Assembly: GCA_036303105.1 (NCBI GenBank)
Contig: JAXJBF010000097.1
Location: forward strand, 1-14,015
From: UMGS1590 sp036303105
GTDB lineage: Bacteria; Bacillota; Peptococcia; Peptococcales; Peptococcaceae
Length of the DNA: 14,015 nt
Reading direction: 5' to 3'
Shown: positions 6,669 to 13,086 of the stretch, piece by piece
How positions within the stretch are numbered: position 1 is the stretch's first letter
Layout: each line of letters opens with the position of its first letter
Made by a program: the position numbers and the translations under genes
Notes under the pieces: generated by a model
Told to the model about the DNA's origin: nothing
Seen by the model: only the letters and a program-made list of their open reading frames with translations
Databases searched by the model: none

Positions 6669-7325
6669 GTGGCAAACGTTACTGCTTCTATGGTAAAAGA
6701 ATTACGTGAAAAGACCGGTGCCGGCATGATGGACTGCAAAAAAGCACTCCAGGAATGCGACGGCAACATGGATAAAGCCATCGACTATCTGCGTGAAAAA
6801 GGGATCGCTGATTCTGCTAAGAAGAGCGGCCGTATTGCAGCAGAAGGCGTTGTTGCTTCCTACATCCACATGGGCGGCAAGATCGGTGTTATTGTTGAAG
6901 TAAACTGCGAAACAGACTTCGTTGCAAAGACCGATGCTTTCAAAGAATTCGCACAGAATATCGCTATGCACATTGCTGCTGAAAATCCAAAGTATGTTAC
7001 CCGTGATGAAGTTCCTCAGGCTGAACTCGATCATGAACGTGAAGTTCTGATCGCTCAGGCTAAGAATGAAGGCAAGCCAGACAACATCGTTGAAAAGATG
7101 GTTGAAGGCCGTTTGAAGAAATTCTATGGCGAAGTTTGCCTCCTGGATCAGGTTTACATCCGTGCAGAAAACAACGAAACCATCGAAACCTATGTTAAGG
7201 AAGCCATCGCTCAGTTTGGCGAAAACATCAAGGTTCGTCGTTTTGCACGTTTTGAAATGGGCGAAGGCCTTGAAAAACGTGTTGATGATTTCGCTGCAGA
7301 AGTTGCTGCTCAGGCTGGTGTATAA
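6669..7325 (+). CDS. tsf: Translation elongation factor Ts
   Basis: A 218-residue cytosolic nucleotide exchange factor that releases GDP from EF-Tu so it can reload GTP. The N-terminal UBA-like domain carries the first signature LREKTGAGMMDCKKAL (12-27). The second signature, EVNCETDFVAKTDAF (77-91), includes TDFV, which contacts EF-Tu. The remaining half is one core subdomain plus a C-terminal helix; this short form, about 65 residues less than in Escherichia coli, is usual for many Bacillota and is not a truncation. The start is GTG at 6669, supported by AGGAGG (6656-6661), 7 bases upstream, and by the expected MANVTA N-terminus. It lies 92 bases after rpsB across a terminator-like hairpin. 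Codon bias is as strong as in rpsB. Confidence 0.98.
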   Translation: MANVTASMVKELREKTGAGMMDCKKALQECDGNMDKAIDYLREKGIADSAKKSGRIAAEGVVASYIHMGGKIGVIVEVNCETDFVAKTDAFKEFAQNIAMHIAAENPKYVTRDEVPQAELDHEREVLIAQAKNEGKPDNIVEKMVEGRLKKFYGEVCLLDQVYIRAENNETIETYVKEAIAQFGENIKVRRFARFEMGEGLEKRVDDFAAEVAAQAGV

Positions 7326-7344
7326 TTCACTATTGAACATTAAT

Positions 7345-7381
7345 AGTCCCGAGATCGTATGTACGGTCTTGGGACTTTTTT
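7345..7381 (+). terminator. Intrinsic terminator after tsf
   Basis: AGTCCCGAGATCGT (7345-7358) pairs over 14 bp with ACGGTCTTGGGACT (7363-7376), with two wobbles, around ATGT. T6 runs from 7376 to 7381. It ends the rpsB-tsf transcript. Confidence 0.92.
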
Positions 7382-7810
7382 GTTACAGACGTTTATGCTA
7401 TGAATGGGTTTGATAGAATATGGAGAACAACAGTTCTGCAAGGATACAATAGCATGGATTGCTTAGACCATTTTAGTGCTGTGTAGAGAAATGTTAAGGA
7501 CGTTTGAACAATCCTGCAGACTTGAAACGGTTGGTCTATTTTATTGAGAGAAGCTGTGGAGAAGAACGCATATAGGCATCTTATTGTATGTGGTTTTGTT
7601 GATAAATGTGGTGGATATGGAGCAGTCCTGACATTTATTGTCGGATACGTGTTGATGTAAAAGAATGTGTTATGTCTTACCGTGTAAAGTTAGAAATAAT
7701 TTAAGGGCAAGGGTTTTTTTAGCTGATTCTGGATGTGTATTGAAAAACGTGCCGGGATATTCTTTGCGTTAAATCCTTGGTGAAAAGCCTGCAATTCGTC
7801 AAAGAGACAT
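7382..7810. other. Gene-free stretch between tsf and the pyrH promoter
   Basis: No convincing gene is seen on either strand. The stretch holds several inverted repeats: AGAAC-AACA-GTTCT (7424-7437), TAGACCA/TGGTCTA (7464-7470/7532-7538) enclosing CGTTT/AAACG (7501-7505/7525-7529), and TTCTTTGCG/CGTCAAAGAG with one bulge (7760-7768/7797-7806). A 34-codon open frame (7556-7660, GTG start, hydrophobic end) lacks a clear ribosome binding site. No clean promoter is visible for a small RNA. It could be non-coding RNA, a decayed gene or plain spacer. Confidence 0.5.
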
Positions 7811-7839
7811 TTCATTTATCATGAATAGTATGGTATAAT
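7811..7839 (+). promoter_or_regulatory. Extended -10 promoter of pyrH-frr
   Basis: A perfect TATAAT (7834-7839) is preceded by TGG (7831-7833), an extended -10. At 17-base spacing the -35 is TTCATT (7811-7816), a weak match. Initiation near 7846 gives a leader of about 44 bases before pyrH. Confidence 0.75.
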
Positions 7840-7875
7840 AGGCCCAGTGTAAAAAACAGTCTTCAACGAATGAAC

Positions 7876-7883
7876 TTGGGGGT
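7876..7883 (+). promoter_or_regulatory. Ribosome binding site that fixes the pyrH start
   Basis: TTGGGGGT ends directly before the ATG at 7884, too close for that codon, but is spaced 6 bases from the ATG at 7890. The second ATG is therefore the likely start. Confidence 0.65.
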
Positions 7884-7889
7884 ATGACT

Positions 7890-8609
7890 ATGGAAGCTAA
7901 ATATAAACGTGTCATTATTAAATTAAGTGGTGAAGCACTTGCCGGAGAAATGGACTTCGGTTTGGAAAGCAACACGTTGAATTCTTTGGCAGATCAGATA
8001 TCAGAAATTGCTGATTTAGGCGTAGAAGTGGCAGCGGTTGTTGGCGGCGGTAATATCTGGCGCGGTGTTGCAGGTGCGAAACGTGGCATTGACCGTGCAA
8101 CAGCAGATTATATGGGTATGCTGGCAACGGTGATCAATGCTCTGGCTCTGCAGGATGTACTTGAAAAGCATGGTGTAGACACACGTGTTATGTCTGCTAT
8201 TGAAATGCGTGAAGTAGCTGAACCATACATCAAGAGAAGAGCCATTCGCCATTTGGAAAAGGGGCGTGTTGTTATCTTTGCAGCAGGCACCGGCAATCCA
8301 TTCTTCTCCACTGATACAACCGCGGCGCTGCGTGCGGCCGAAATCGAAGCGGAAGCCATTTTAATGGCAAAAAAAGTCGACGGCGTATACGATTGTGATC
8401 CAAAGACCCATCCAGAGGCAAAACGTTTTGAAACATTGACTTTCTTAGAAGTTCTGAATCGTGGGCTTAAGGTTATGGATTCTACAGCAATCTCCTTGTG
8501 CATGGATAATAATATTCCAATTCAGGTGTTCAATATTACCGAAAAAGGAAACATGATGAAGGCTGTTTTAGGTGAAAAAATCGGGACTTTAGTAGGAACA
8601 GGGGAATAA
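7890..8609 (+). CDS. pyrH: UMP kinase (uridylate kinase)
   Basis: A 239-residue cytosolic enzyme that converts UMP and ATP to UDP and ADP, an essential pyrimidine step supplying RNA and UDP-sugars for the envelope. It belongs to the amino acid kinase fold, acts as a hexamer, and in bacteria is typically GTP-activated and UTP-inhibited. Motifs: phosphate-binding KLSGEAL (11-17), GGGNIWRG (52-59), DRATADYMGMLATVINA (68-84), the UMP/ATP site TGNPFFSTDTTAALRAAE (134-151) and KVDGVYDCDP (162-171). The length is normal. The frr gene starts 3 bases after its stop codon, as in most bacteria, so the two are translationally coupled. It has its own extended -10 promoter. An ATG two codons upstream (7884) is less likely because of ribosome binding site spacing. 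Confidence 0.97.
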   Translation: MEAKYKRVIIKLSGEALAGEMDFGLESNTLNSLADQISEIADLGVEVAAVVGGGNIWRGVAGAKRGIDRATADYMGMLATVINALALQDVLEKHGVDTRVMSAIEMREVAEPYIKRRAIRHLEKGRVVIFAAGTGNPFFSTDTTAALRAAEIEAEAILMAKKVDGVYDCDPKTHPEAKRFETLTFLEVLNRGLKVMDSTAISLCMDNNIPIQVFNITEKGNMMKAVLGEKIGTLVGTGE

Positions 8610-8612
8610 AAA

Positions 8613-9170
8613 ATGATTGATGAAATTTTATTAGACGCTGAAGAGCGTATGGAAAAATCTATTAACAGATATCGCGAAGATCTTACTCATATCCGTACAG
8701 GAAAAGCAAATGTGTCGCTGTTGAATGGGGTGATGGTTGAATATTATGGAACCCCAACACCGATCAATCAGGTTGCTAATGTTAGTGCGCCTGCACCAGA
8801 CTTGCTGACTATTCAACCTTGGGACAAAGGTATTATTAAGGACATTGAAAAGGCCATTTTAAAATCTGATCTTGGCCTGAATCCAAACAATGATGGGACC
8901 ATCATCCGTTTGCCTCTGCCTCAGCTGACCAAAGAAACACGTACAGACCTTGCAAAGCAAGCGCACAAGAAATCTGAAGAGGCAAAAGTTTACATTCGTA
9001 ACATTCGCCGTGACGCCAATGATTCCATTAAGAAACTTGAAAAGAACAAGGAAATTACAGAAGATGAATCAAAGAGCGCTCAGGATGATGTTCAGAAGCA
9101 GACCGATGCAGCTGTTGCAAAGATTGAAAAGATCTATGCAGAAAAAGAAAAAGACATCATGAGCATTTAA
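8613..9170 (+). CDS. frr: Ribosome recycling factor
   Basis: A 185-residue cytosolic protein, the canonical length, that with EF-G splits the post-termination ribosome. It is recognised along its whole length: RYREDLTHIRTGKANVSLLN (19-38), then domain II (about 30-105) with VEYYGTPTPINQVANVS, QPWDKGIIKDIEKAI and SDLGLNPNNDGTIIRLPLPQ, and the domain I helices with TKETRTDLAKQAHKKSEEAK and VYIRNIRRDAND. The C-terminal helix is lysine-rich. AGGGGA (8600-8605) overlaps the end of pyrH and lies 7 bases before the ATG, which indicates coupling with pyrH. A terminator follows 13 bases after the stop. Confidence 0.98.
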   Translation: MIDEILLDAEERMEKSINRYREDLTHIRTGKANVSLLNGVMVEYYGTPTPINQVANVSAPAPDLLTIQPWDKGIIKDIEKAILKSDLGLNPNNDGTIIRLPLPQLTKETRTDLAKQAHKKSEEAKVYIRNIRRDANDSIKKLEKNKEITEDESKSAQDDVQKQTDAAVAKIEKIYAEKEKDIMSI

Positions 9171-9183
9171 TGGTGGCATGAGG

Positions 9184-9209
9184 AGGACCGAGTTGATCGG
9201 TCCTTTTTT
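9184..9209 (+). terminator. Intrinsic terminator after frr
   Basis: AGGACCGA (9184-9191) pairs perfectly with TCGGTCCT (9197-9204) around GTTGA, and T6 follows (9204-9209). It separates pyrH-frr from the uppS operon. Confidence 0.9.
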
Positions 9210-9253
9210 ATTAGACAATTCTTGAGGGAAACGATGTATTTTTTTGTGGAGTA

Positions 9254-9262
9254 TGATAAAAT
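9254..9262 (+). promoter_or_regulatory. Candidate extended -10 promoter of the uppS operon
   Basis: TGATAAAAT (9254-9262) is an extended -10 with 5 of 6 matches in the hexamer; overlapping TATGAT (9252-9257) and TATAAA (9262-9267) are alternatives. No good -35 is seen. A promoter is expected here because a strong terminator lies just upstream. Confidence 0.4.
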
Positions 9263-9300
9263 ATAAATTGATTGTCCTTATAAATCATGAGGTGAGTCAA

Positions 9301-10044
9301 ATGGAAAAAAAACATCATACACTCGATGACATTAAAAATGGCAGCATTCCACGTCATATCGCTGTCATCATGGATGGCAATGGGCGCTGGGCGACTGCTC
9401 GAGGCATGGTGCGTCTTGCTGGGCACACGGCAGGCGTTGAAGCCATCGATGAAGTATTGGAAACTGTGAAAAAAATTGGCACAAAATATTTTACCGTATA
9501 TGCTTTTTCTACAGAAAATTGGCGCAGACCAGAAGATGAAGTAAATGGTTTAATGAATTTGCTGGTTGAGTATCTTGACAAAAAAATTGCGAAATTAAAT
9601 GCCGAAGGTGTTTGTGTGCGCACCATTGGTGATCCTGAACGATTGAGTCCGCGTGTGCGGCAGAAAATTGAAAATGCATACGCATTAACGAAGGACAACG
9701 ATGAAGTAATCTTTAATATTGCATTGAATTATGGCGGACGACAGGAGATTGTCTATGCTTGCCGCGAGATTGCAAAAGCTTGTGAAAAAGGCGAGATGAC
9801 ATGGGATTCCATTGATGAAAAGTGCTTTGCGAATCATCTTTACACAGCAGGGCAACCAGATCCAGATTTGTTGATTCGTTCATCTGGTGAATTGAGATTA
9901 AGTAATTTCCTGCTTTGGCAAGTGGCCTATTCAGAGTTTTGGATCACAGATACGTACTGGCCAGATTTTCGTGCAGGGGATTTATATGATGCAGTGTATG
10001 CGTATCAAAAGCGAGACCGCCGATATGGTGGTTTAAAGAAGTAG
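9301..10044 (+). CDS. uppS: Isoprenyl transferase, undecaprenyl diphosphate synthase
   Basis: A 247-residue cis-prenyltransferase that adds isopentenyl diphosphate units to farnesyl diphosphate to make the C55 lipid carrier for peptidoglycan and other wall polymers; it acts at the inner membrane face. The family motifs are complete: HIAVIMDGNGRWA (19-31) with catalytic D25, AFSTENWRRP (68-77), FNIALNYGGRQE (138-149) and DPDLLIRSSGELRLSNFLLW (187-206), containing the diphosphate-binding R193, R199 and S201. GAGGTGA (9289-9295) supports the ATG at 9301; the frame is open back to 9244 but no ribosome binding site supports that start. cdsA follows 10 bases later. The chain length of the product (C55) is inferred from context. 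Confidence 0.96.
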   Translation: MEKKHHTLDDIKNGSIPRHIAVIMDGNGRWATARGMVRLAGHTAGVEAIDEVLETVKKIGTKYFTVYAFSTENWRRPEDEVNGLMNLLVEYLDKKIAKLNAEGVCVRTIGDPERLSPRVRQKIENAYALTKDNDEVIFNIALNYGGRQEIVYACREIAKACEKGEMTWDSIDEKCFANHLYTAGQPDPDLLIRSSGELRLSNFLLWQVAYSEFWITDTYWPDFRAGDLYDAVYAYQKRDRRYGGLKK

Positions 10045-10054
10045 GTGAGTATTC

Positions 10055-10840
10055 GTGAAAACAAGAATCTTAACAGGGGTTATTGGCATCCCCGTTGTTT
10101 TGGTATGCATTTTTGGTCCAACGCCGCTGATTTATTTACTTGCGTTTGTCATGATGGCGGTGCTTAATTATGAGCTTGCTCATATGCAAGGCGAACAAAT
10201 GCAACGTGGTTTTTTTGTGTTTGCTTTCATTAATATGTTGGTTGCATTTGGATGCTACTTATTTGTTACAAAAGAATTGGGGTTTATTTTTGCCATTACC
10301 AATGTGTTGGTCATGGCAGAAACCGTCTTTTCTTATCCAAGGATACAACTTCCTGAAATGTTATATCTTGCCTTTGCCAACATTTATGGCACTTGGTTAC
10401 CGCTGCATATGATTTCATTGCGCCTGTTAAATGAAGGTGCATGGTTATTGATGAGCGTATTTATCATGGTTTGGATTTGTGATTCTGGCGCTTATTTTTC
10501 TGGTTATTTTCTTGGCAAGCATAAAATGGCACCACATTTGTCACCTAAGAAAACCGTTGAAGGCGGTGTTGGCGGCGTTGTTTTAACGGTGGTTGCTGCC
10601 ATAGTAATTGGACAATTTTTGCCAATTGCGACCAATATGCTGCATATTTGTTTGATTGGTTTGCTTGTAGCCATAGGGGCCATTGTGGGAGATTTATTTG
10701 AAAGCTATCTCAAACGTTCCTTTGGTGTAAAAGACAGTGGTAATATTCTGCCAGGACATGGTGGTTTTGCTGACCGTTTTGATAGTTTTCTATTGGTTGC
10801 GCCACTGTGTTTCTATTATTTCAGCATTATGCAGGGCTGA
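10055..10840 (+). CDS. cdsA: Phosphatidate cytidylyltransferase
   Basis: A 261-residue integral membrane enzyme that makes CDP-diacylglycerol from phosphatidic acid and CTP, the branch point for bacterial phospholipids. Most of the chain is hydrophobic, with about seven or eight membrane segments. The CDP-diglyceride synthetase signature is intact at 217-243 (S217-Y-L-K-R, K226-D227, H235-G-G, D240-R-F-D243), and the conserved SPKKTVEGGVGG lies at 163-174; the aspartates bind the catalytic metals. The start is GTG at 10055, supported by AGGTGAG (10043-10049), which overlaps the uppS stop codon. dxr begins 16 bases after its stop. The uppS-cdsA-dxr order is standard in Bacillota. Confidence 0.97.
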   Translation: MKTRILTGVIGIPVVLVCIFGPTPLIYLLAFVMMAVLNYELAHMQGEQMQRGFFVFAFINMLVAFGCYLFVTKELGFIFAITNVLVMAETVFSYPRIQLPEMLYLAFANIYGTWLPLHMISLRLLNEGAWLLMSVFIMVWICDSGAYFSGYFLGKHKMAPHLSPKKTVEGGVGGVVLTVVAAIVIGQFLPIATNMLHICLIGLLVAIGAIVGDLFESYLKRSFGVKDSGNILPGHGGFADRFDSFLLVAPLCFYYFSIMQG

Positions 10841-10856
10841 ATAGAAAGGATTAACA

Positions 10857-11999
10857 ATGAAACATCTAGCAATTTTAGGCTCTACAGGTTCTATTGGTAC
10901 TCAAACGCTAGAAGTTGTGGATGCCCTAGGAACCTATCAAGTAGATCTTCTTTCTGCGCACCGGAATAAGGATCTGCTTTATCAACAAGTGATGAAGTAC
11001 CGTCCAAAGCATGTTTTCATCACTGATCCAGAAACATATCAGTATTTTAAAGGCGTTCAACAAGAAACGCCTTTTTGTCGTTATCATTATCTTTGGGAGG
11101 ATTATGCATCTTGTTTGGCAGATATTGACTGTGTGATTGGTGCCATTACAGGTGCAGCAGGTATTGAGCCGGTGCTTGACTCGCTAAAAGCGGGATTGCG
11201 CATAGGACTGGCCAACAAAGAAACCATGGTTGAAGCTGGAGATTTGGTGCTTGCACTTTTAAAACAGTACCATGGTGAAATCATTCCGGTGGATAGTGAG
11301 CATTCGGCGATCTTCCAATGTTTGGAAGGGCGTCCTGACGAAGTGGAAAAAATTATTTTAACGGCATCTGGTGGCCCATTCCGCACTTGGGAAGCGGAGC
11401 GCTTTGCAAGTATTACCAAAGCAGATGCGCTCAAGCATCCGAATTGGTCTATGGGTGCGAAAATTACCATTGATTCTGCAACAATGGTCAATAAAGGCTT
11501 GGAAGTTATTGAAGCACACTATTTGTTTGATTGTGATTATGACCGTATACAGGTTGTTGTACATCCGGAAAGTATTGTTCATTCTATGGTGCAATTCACG
11601 GATGGTGCGATTAAGGCACAGTTAGGATTGCCGGATATGCGTTTGCCTATTCAGCTGGCGATGACCTACCCTGCGCGGATTGCAACAGGATTCGAAGCAC
11701 TTGATGTTTGGAATATGGGCACGCTGCATTTTGAAAAACCACGTTTTGATGTCTTTCCAGGGATTATGATGGCCTATGAGTGTGGAAAGAAAGGTGGTTC
11801 GGCACCGATTGTCATGAATGCGTGCAATGAAGTGATCGTAGCGGCCTTCCTACAGGAGCGAATTCGCTTTGTTGATATTGTACCAACAGTGATGGAATGT
11901 GTGGCACGGACACCATGGCAGAAAGTAGAATCACTGGCACAAATTCATGCTATTGATGCGGAAGCACGTGCCTTGGCTGCGGACCTGATTAAAGGTTAA
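10857..11999 (+). CDS. dxr: 1-deoxy-D-xylulose 5-phosphate reductoisomerase
   Basis: A 380-residue cytosolic enzyme, the second step of the MEP isoprenoid pathway: it rearranges and reduces DXP to MEP with NADPH and a divalent metal, and is the target of fosmidomycin. The NADPH loop is LGSTGSIGTQTLEV (7-20). GLANKETMVEAGDL (117-130), PVDSEHSAIFQCLEG (144-158) with metal ligands D146 and E148, TASGGPF (169-175), the flexible-loop segment KHPNWSMG (193-200) and NKGLEVIEAH (212-221) with the third ligand E216 are all present. The C-terminal helical domain is complete. AAGGA (10846-10850) sets the ATG at 10857. A terminator-like hairpin lies within the coding sequence at 11049-11076 (codons 65-73). 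Confidence 0.97.
   Translation: MKHLAILGSTGSIGTQTLEVVDALGTYQVDLLSAHRNKDLLYQQVMKYRPKHVFITDPETYQYFKGVQQETPFCRYHYLWEDYASCLADIDCVIGAITGAAGIEPVLDSLKAGLRIGLANKETMVEAGDLVLALLKQYHGEIIPVDSEHSAIFQCLEGRPDEVEKIILTASGGPFRTWEAERFASITKADALKHPNWSMGAKITIDSATMVNKGLEVIEAHYLFDCDYDRIQVVVHPESIVHSMVQFTDGAIKAQLGLPDMRLPIQLAMTYPARIATGFEALDVWNMGTLHFEKPRFDVFPGIMMAYECGKKGGSAPIVMNACNEVIVAAFLQERIRFVDIVPTVMECVARTPWQKVESLAQIHAIDAEARALAADLIKG
11049..11076 (+). terminator. Terminator-like hairpin inside dxr
   Basis: AAAGGCGTT (11049-11057) pairs perfectly over 9 bp with AACGCCTTT (11066-11074) around an 8-base loop, and five T residues cover 11072-11076. It has the form of an intrinsic terminator but lies in the sense orientation inside an intact gene. 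It may cause partial premature termination, or be harmless while ribosomes cover it. Confidence 0.45.
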
Positions 12000-12009
12000 G
12001 TGATCAATC

Positions 12010-13074
12010 ATGAATATTATCATTTCAATTTTTATTTTAGGTTTTTTGGTTGCAATTCATGAGTTTGGCCACTTTATTGTCGCAAAAATTAGTGGGATGT
12101 ATGTCACTACATTTAGCATCGGTATGGGGCCGAAAATTGCTTCCTTTCAAAAAGGAGAAACAGAATATGTGATCAGCGTTATCCCAGCTGGTGGTTTCGT
12201 GAGTGTCAAAGGCATCAGCGGAGATCCAGATGATGACAATGATCCGGATGATCCACGTTTATTTCAAAATCGGCCAATCCTTCATCGGATGTTGTTTACA
12301 CTGGCAGGACCGTTTATGAATTTTCTTACGGCATTGGCGGCGCTCTTGATTTTTTATCTGGCGCTTGGCGTTAATGTGGCAGACAATGACAGCCCGCCGA
12401 TCATTGCGGAAGTAACCGCTGATTCTGCGGCTGCGTCGGCGGGGTTGGAAGCTGGTGATGAAATTCTTTCGATCAACGGTCAAACTATTCAGTCTTGGGA
12501 TGAGGTTGACCGTTTTATGGAGAATTACCAGAGTGGTGACATGGACATTGTTTTTAAACGTGATGGTGAGACGAAAGACACGGTGTTAACGCCTTCCTAT
12601 AGCGAATCTCTGAATCGTTATGCGTTGGGAGTGACGAAACAACTAGAATCGACCCATCAAACTCTGACTTTTGGTGAAGCATTGAAGCAGTCAGCTTTTA
12701 TGACTGCGGGGATGAGCACCGTGATTTTTGATGCAGTGATGGATCTTGTGACAGGACGCACTGCTGTGAATGACGAGGAAGGCGGTTTGTCGGGACCTGT
12801 TGGTATTGTGAATGCCATTGGTGATTCAGTGAGCCAGGGTGTCTGGAGTGTGGTCAGCTTAATTGCGGTGCTTTCGGTAAACTTTGGTTTGTTAAATATG
12901 CTGCCTGTTCCCGCACTTGATGGCAGTCGTTTTTTGTTCTTGATCATAGAAGCTGTTCGTGGGATTCCTGTCAGTCAAAATAAAGAGATGTTGGTTAACT
13001 TAATTGGTGTTTTGGCGCTGGGATTGTTAATGGTGTATGTGACCTACAATGATATATTGAATCTTGTCAATTAA
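12010..13074 (+). CDS. rseP: RseP/RasP-type site-2 intramembrane zinc protease (M50)
   Basis: A 354-residue polytopic membrane metalloprotease that cuts membrane-bound anti-sigma factors and signal-peptide remnants within the bilayer. The zinc site is complete: HEFGH (17-21) in the first membrane helix and the third ligand D304 in NMLPVPALDG (296-305). Further membrane helices lie at about 92-123, 275-297 and 328-350. One PDZ domain spans about 126-200 (AEVTADSAAASAGLEAGDEI, 133-152), where E. coli RseP has two. A very acidic loop (GDPDDDNDPDDP, 71-82) precedes the second helix. The start ATG lies 10 bases after the dxr stop, but its ribosome binding site is weak (AAGG at 11992-11995, too distant), so translation probably depends on coupling with dxr. 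Natural substrates cannot be read from this window. Confidence 0.95.
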   Translation: MNIIISIFILGFLVAIHEFGHFIVAKISGMYVTTFSIGMGPKIASFQKGETEYVISVIPAGGFVSVKGISGDPDDDNDPDDPRLFQNRPILHRMLFTLAGPFMNFLTALAALLIFYLALGVNVADNDSPPIIAEVTADSAAASAGLEAGDEILSINGQTIQSWDEVDRFMENYQSGDMDIVFKRDGETKDTVLTPSYSESLNRYALGVTKQLESTHQTLTFGEALKQSAFMTAGMSTVIFDAVMDLVTGRTAVNDEEGGLSGPVGIVNAIGDSVSQGVWSVVSLIAVLSVNFGLLNMLPVPALDGSRFLFLIIEAVRGIPVSQNKEMLVNLIGVLALGLLMVYVTYNDILNLVN

Positions 13075-13086
13075 TGGGGTGATGAA

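Noticed and set aside
6702..7340. A 212-codon open frame on the minus strand across tsf
   Set aside because: Same cause as in rpsB: biased codons in a highly expressed gene leave the opposite strand open. No ribosome binding site or family resemblance.
9244..9300. A 19-residue N-terminal extension of UppS from TTG 9244
   Set aside because: It overlaps the probable promoter region and has no ribosome binding site; the ATG at 9301 is well supported.
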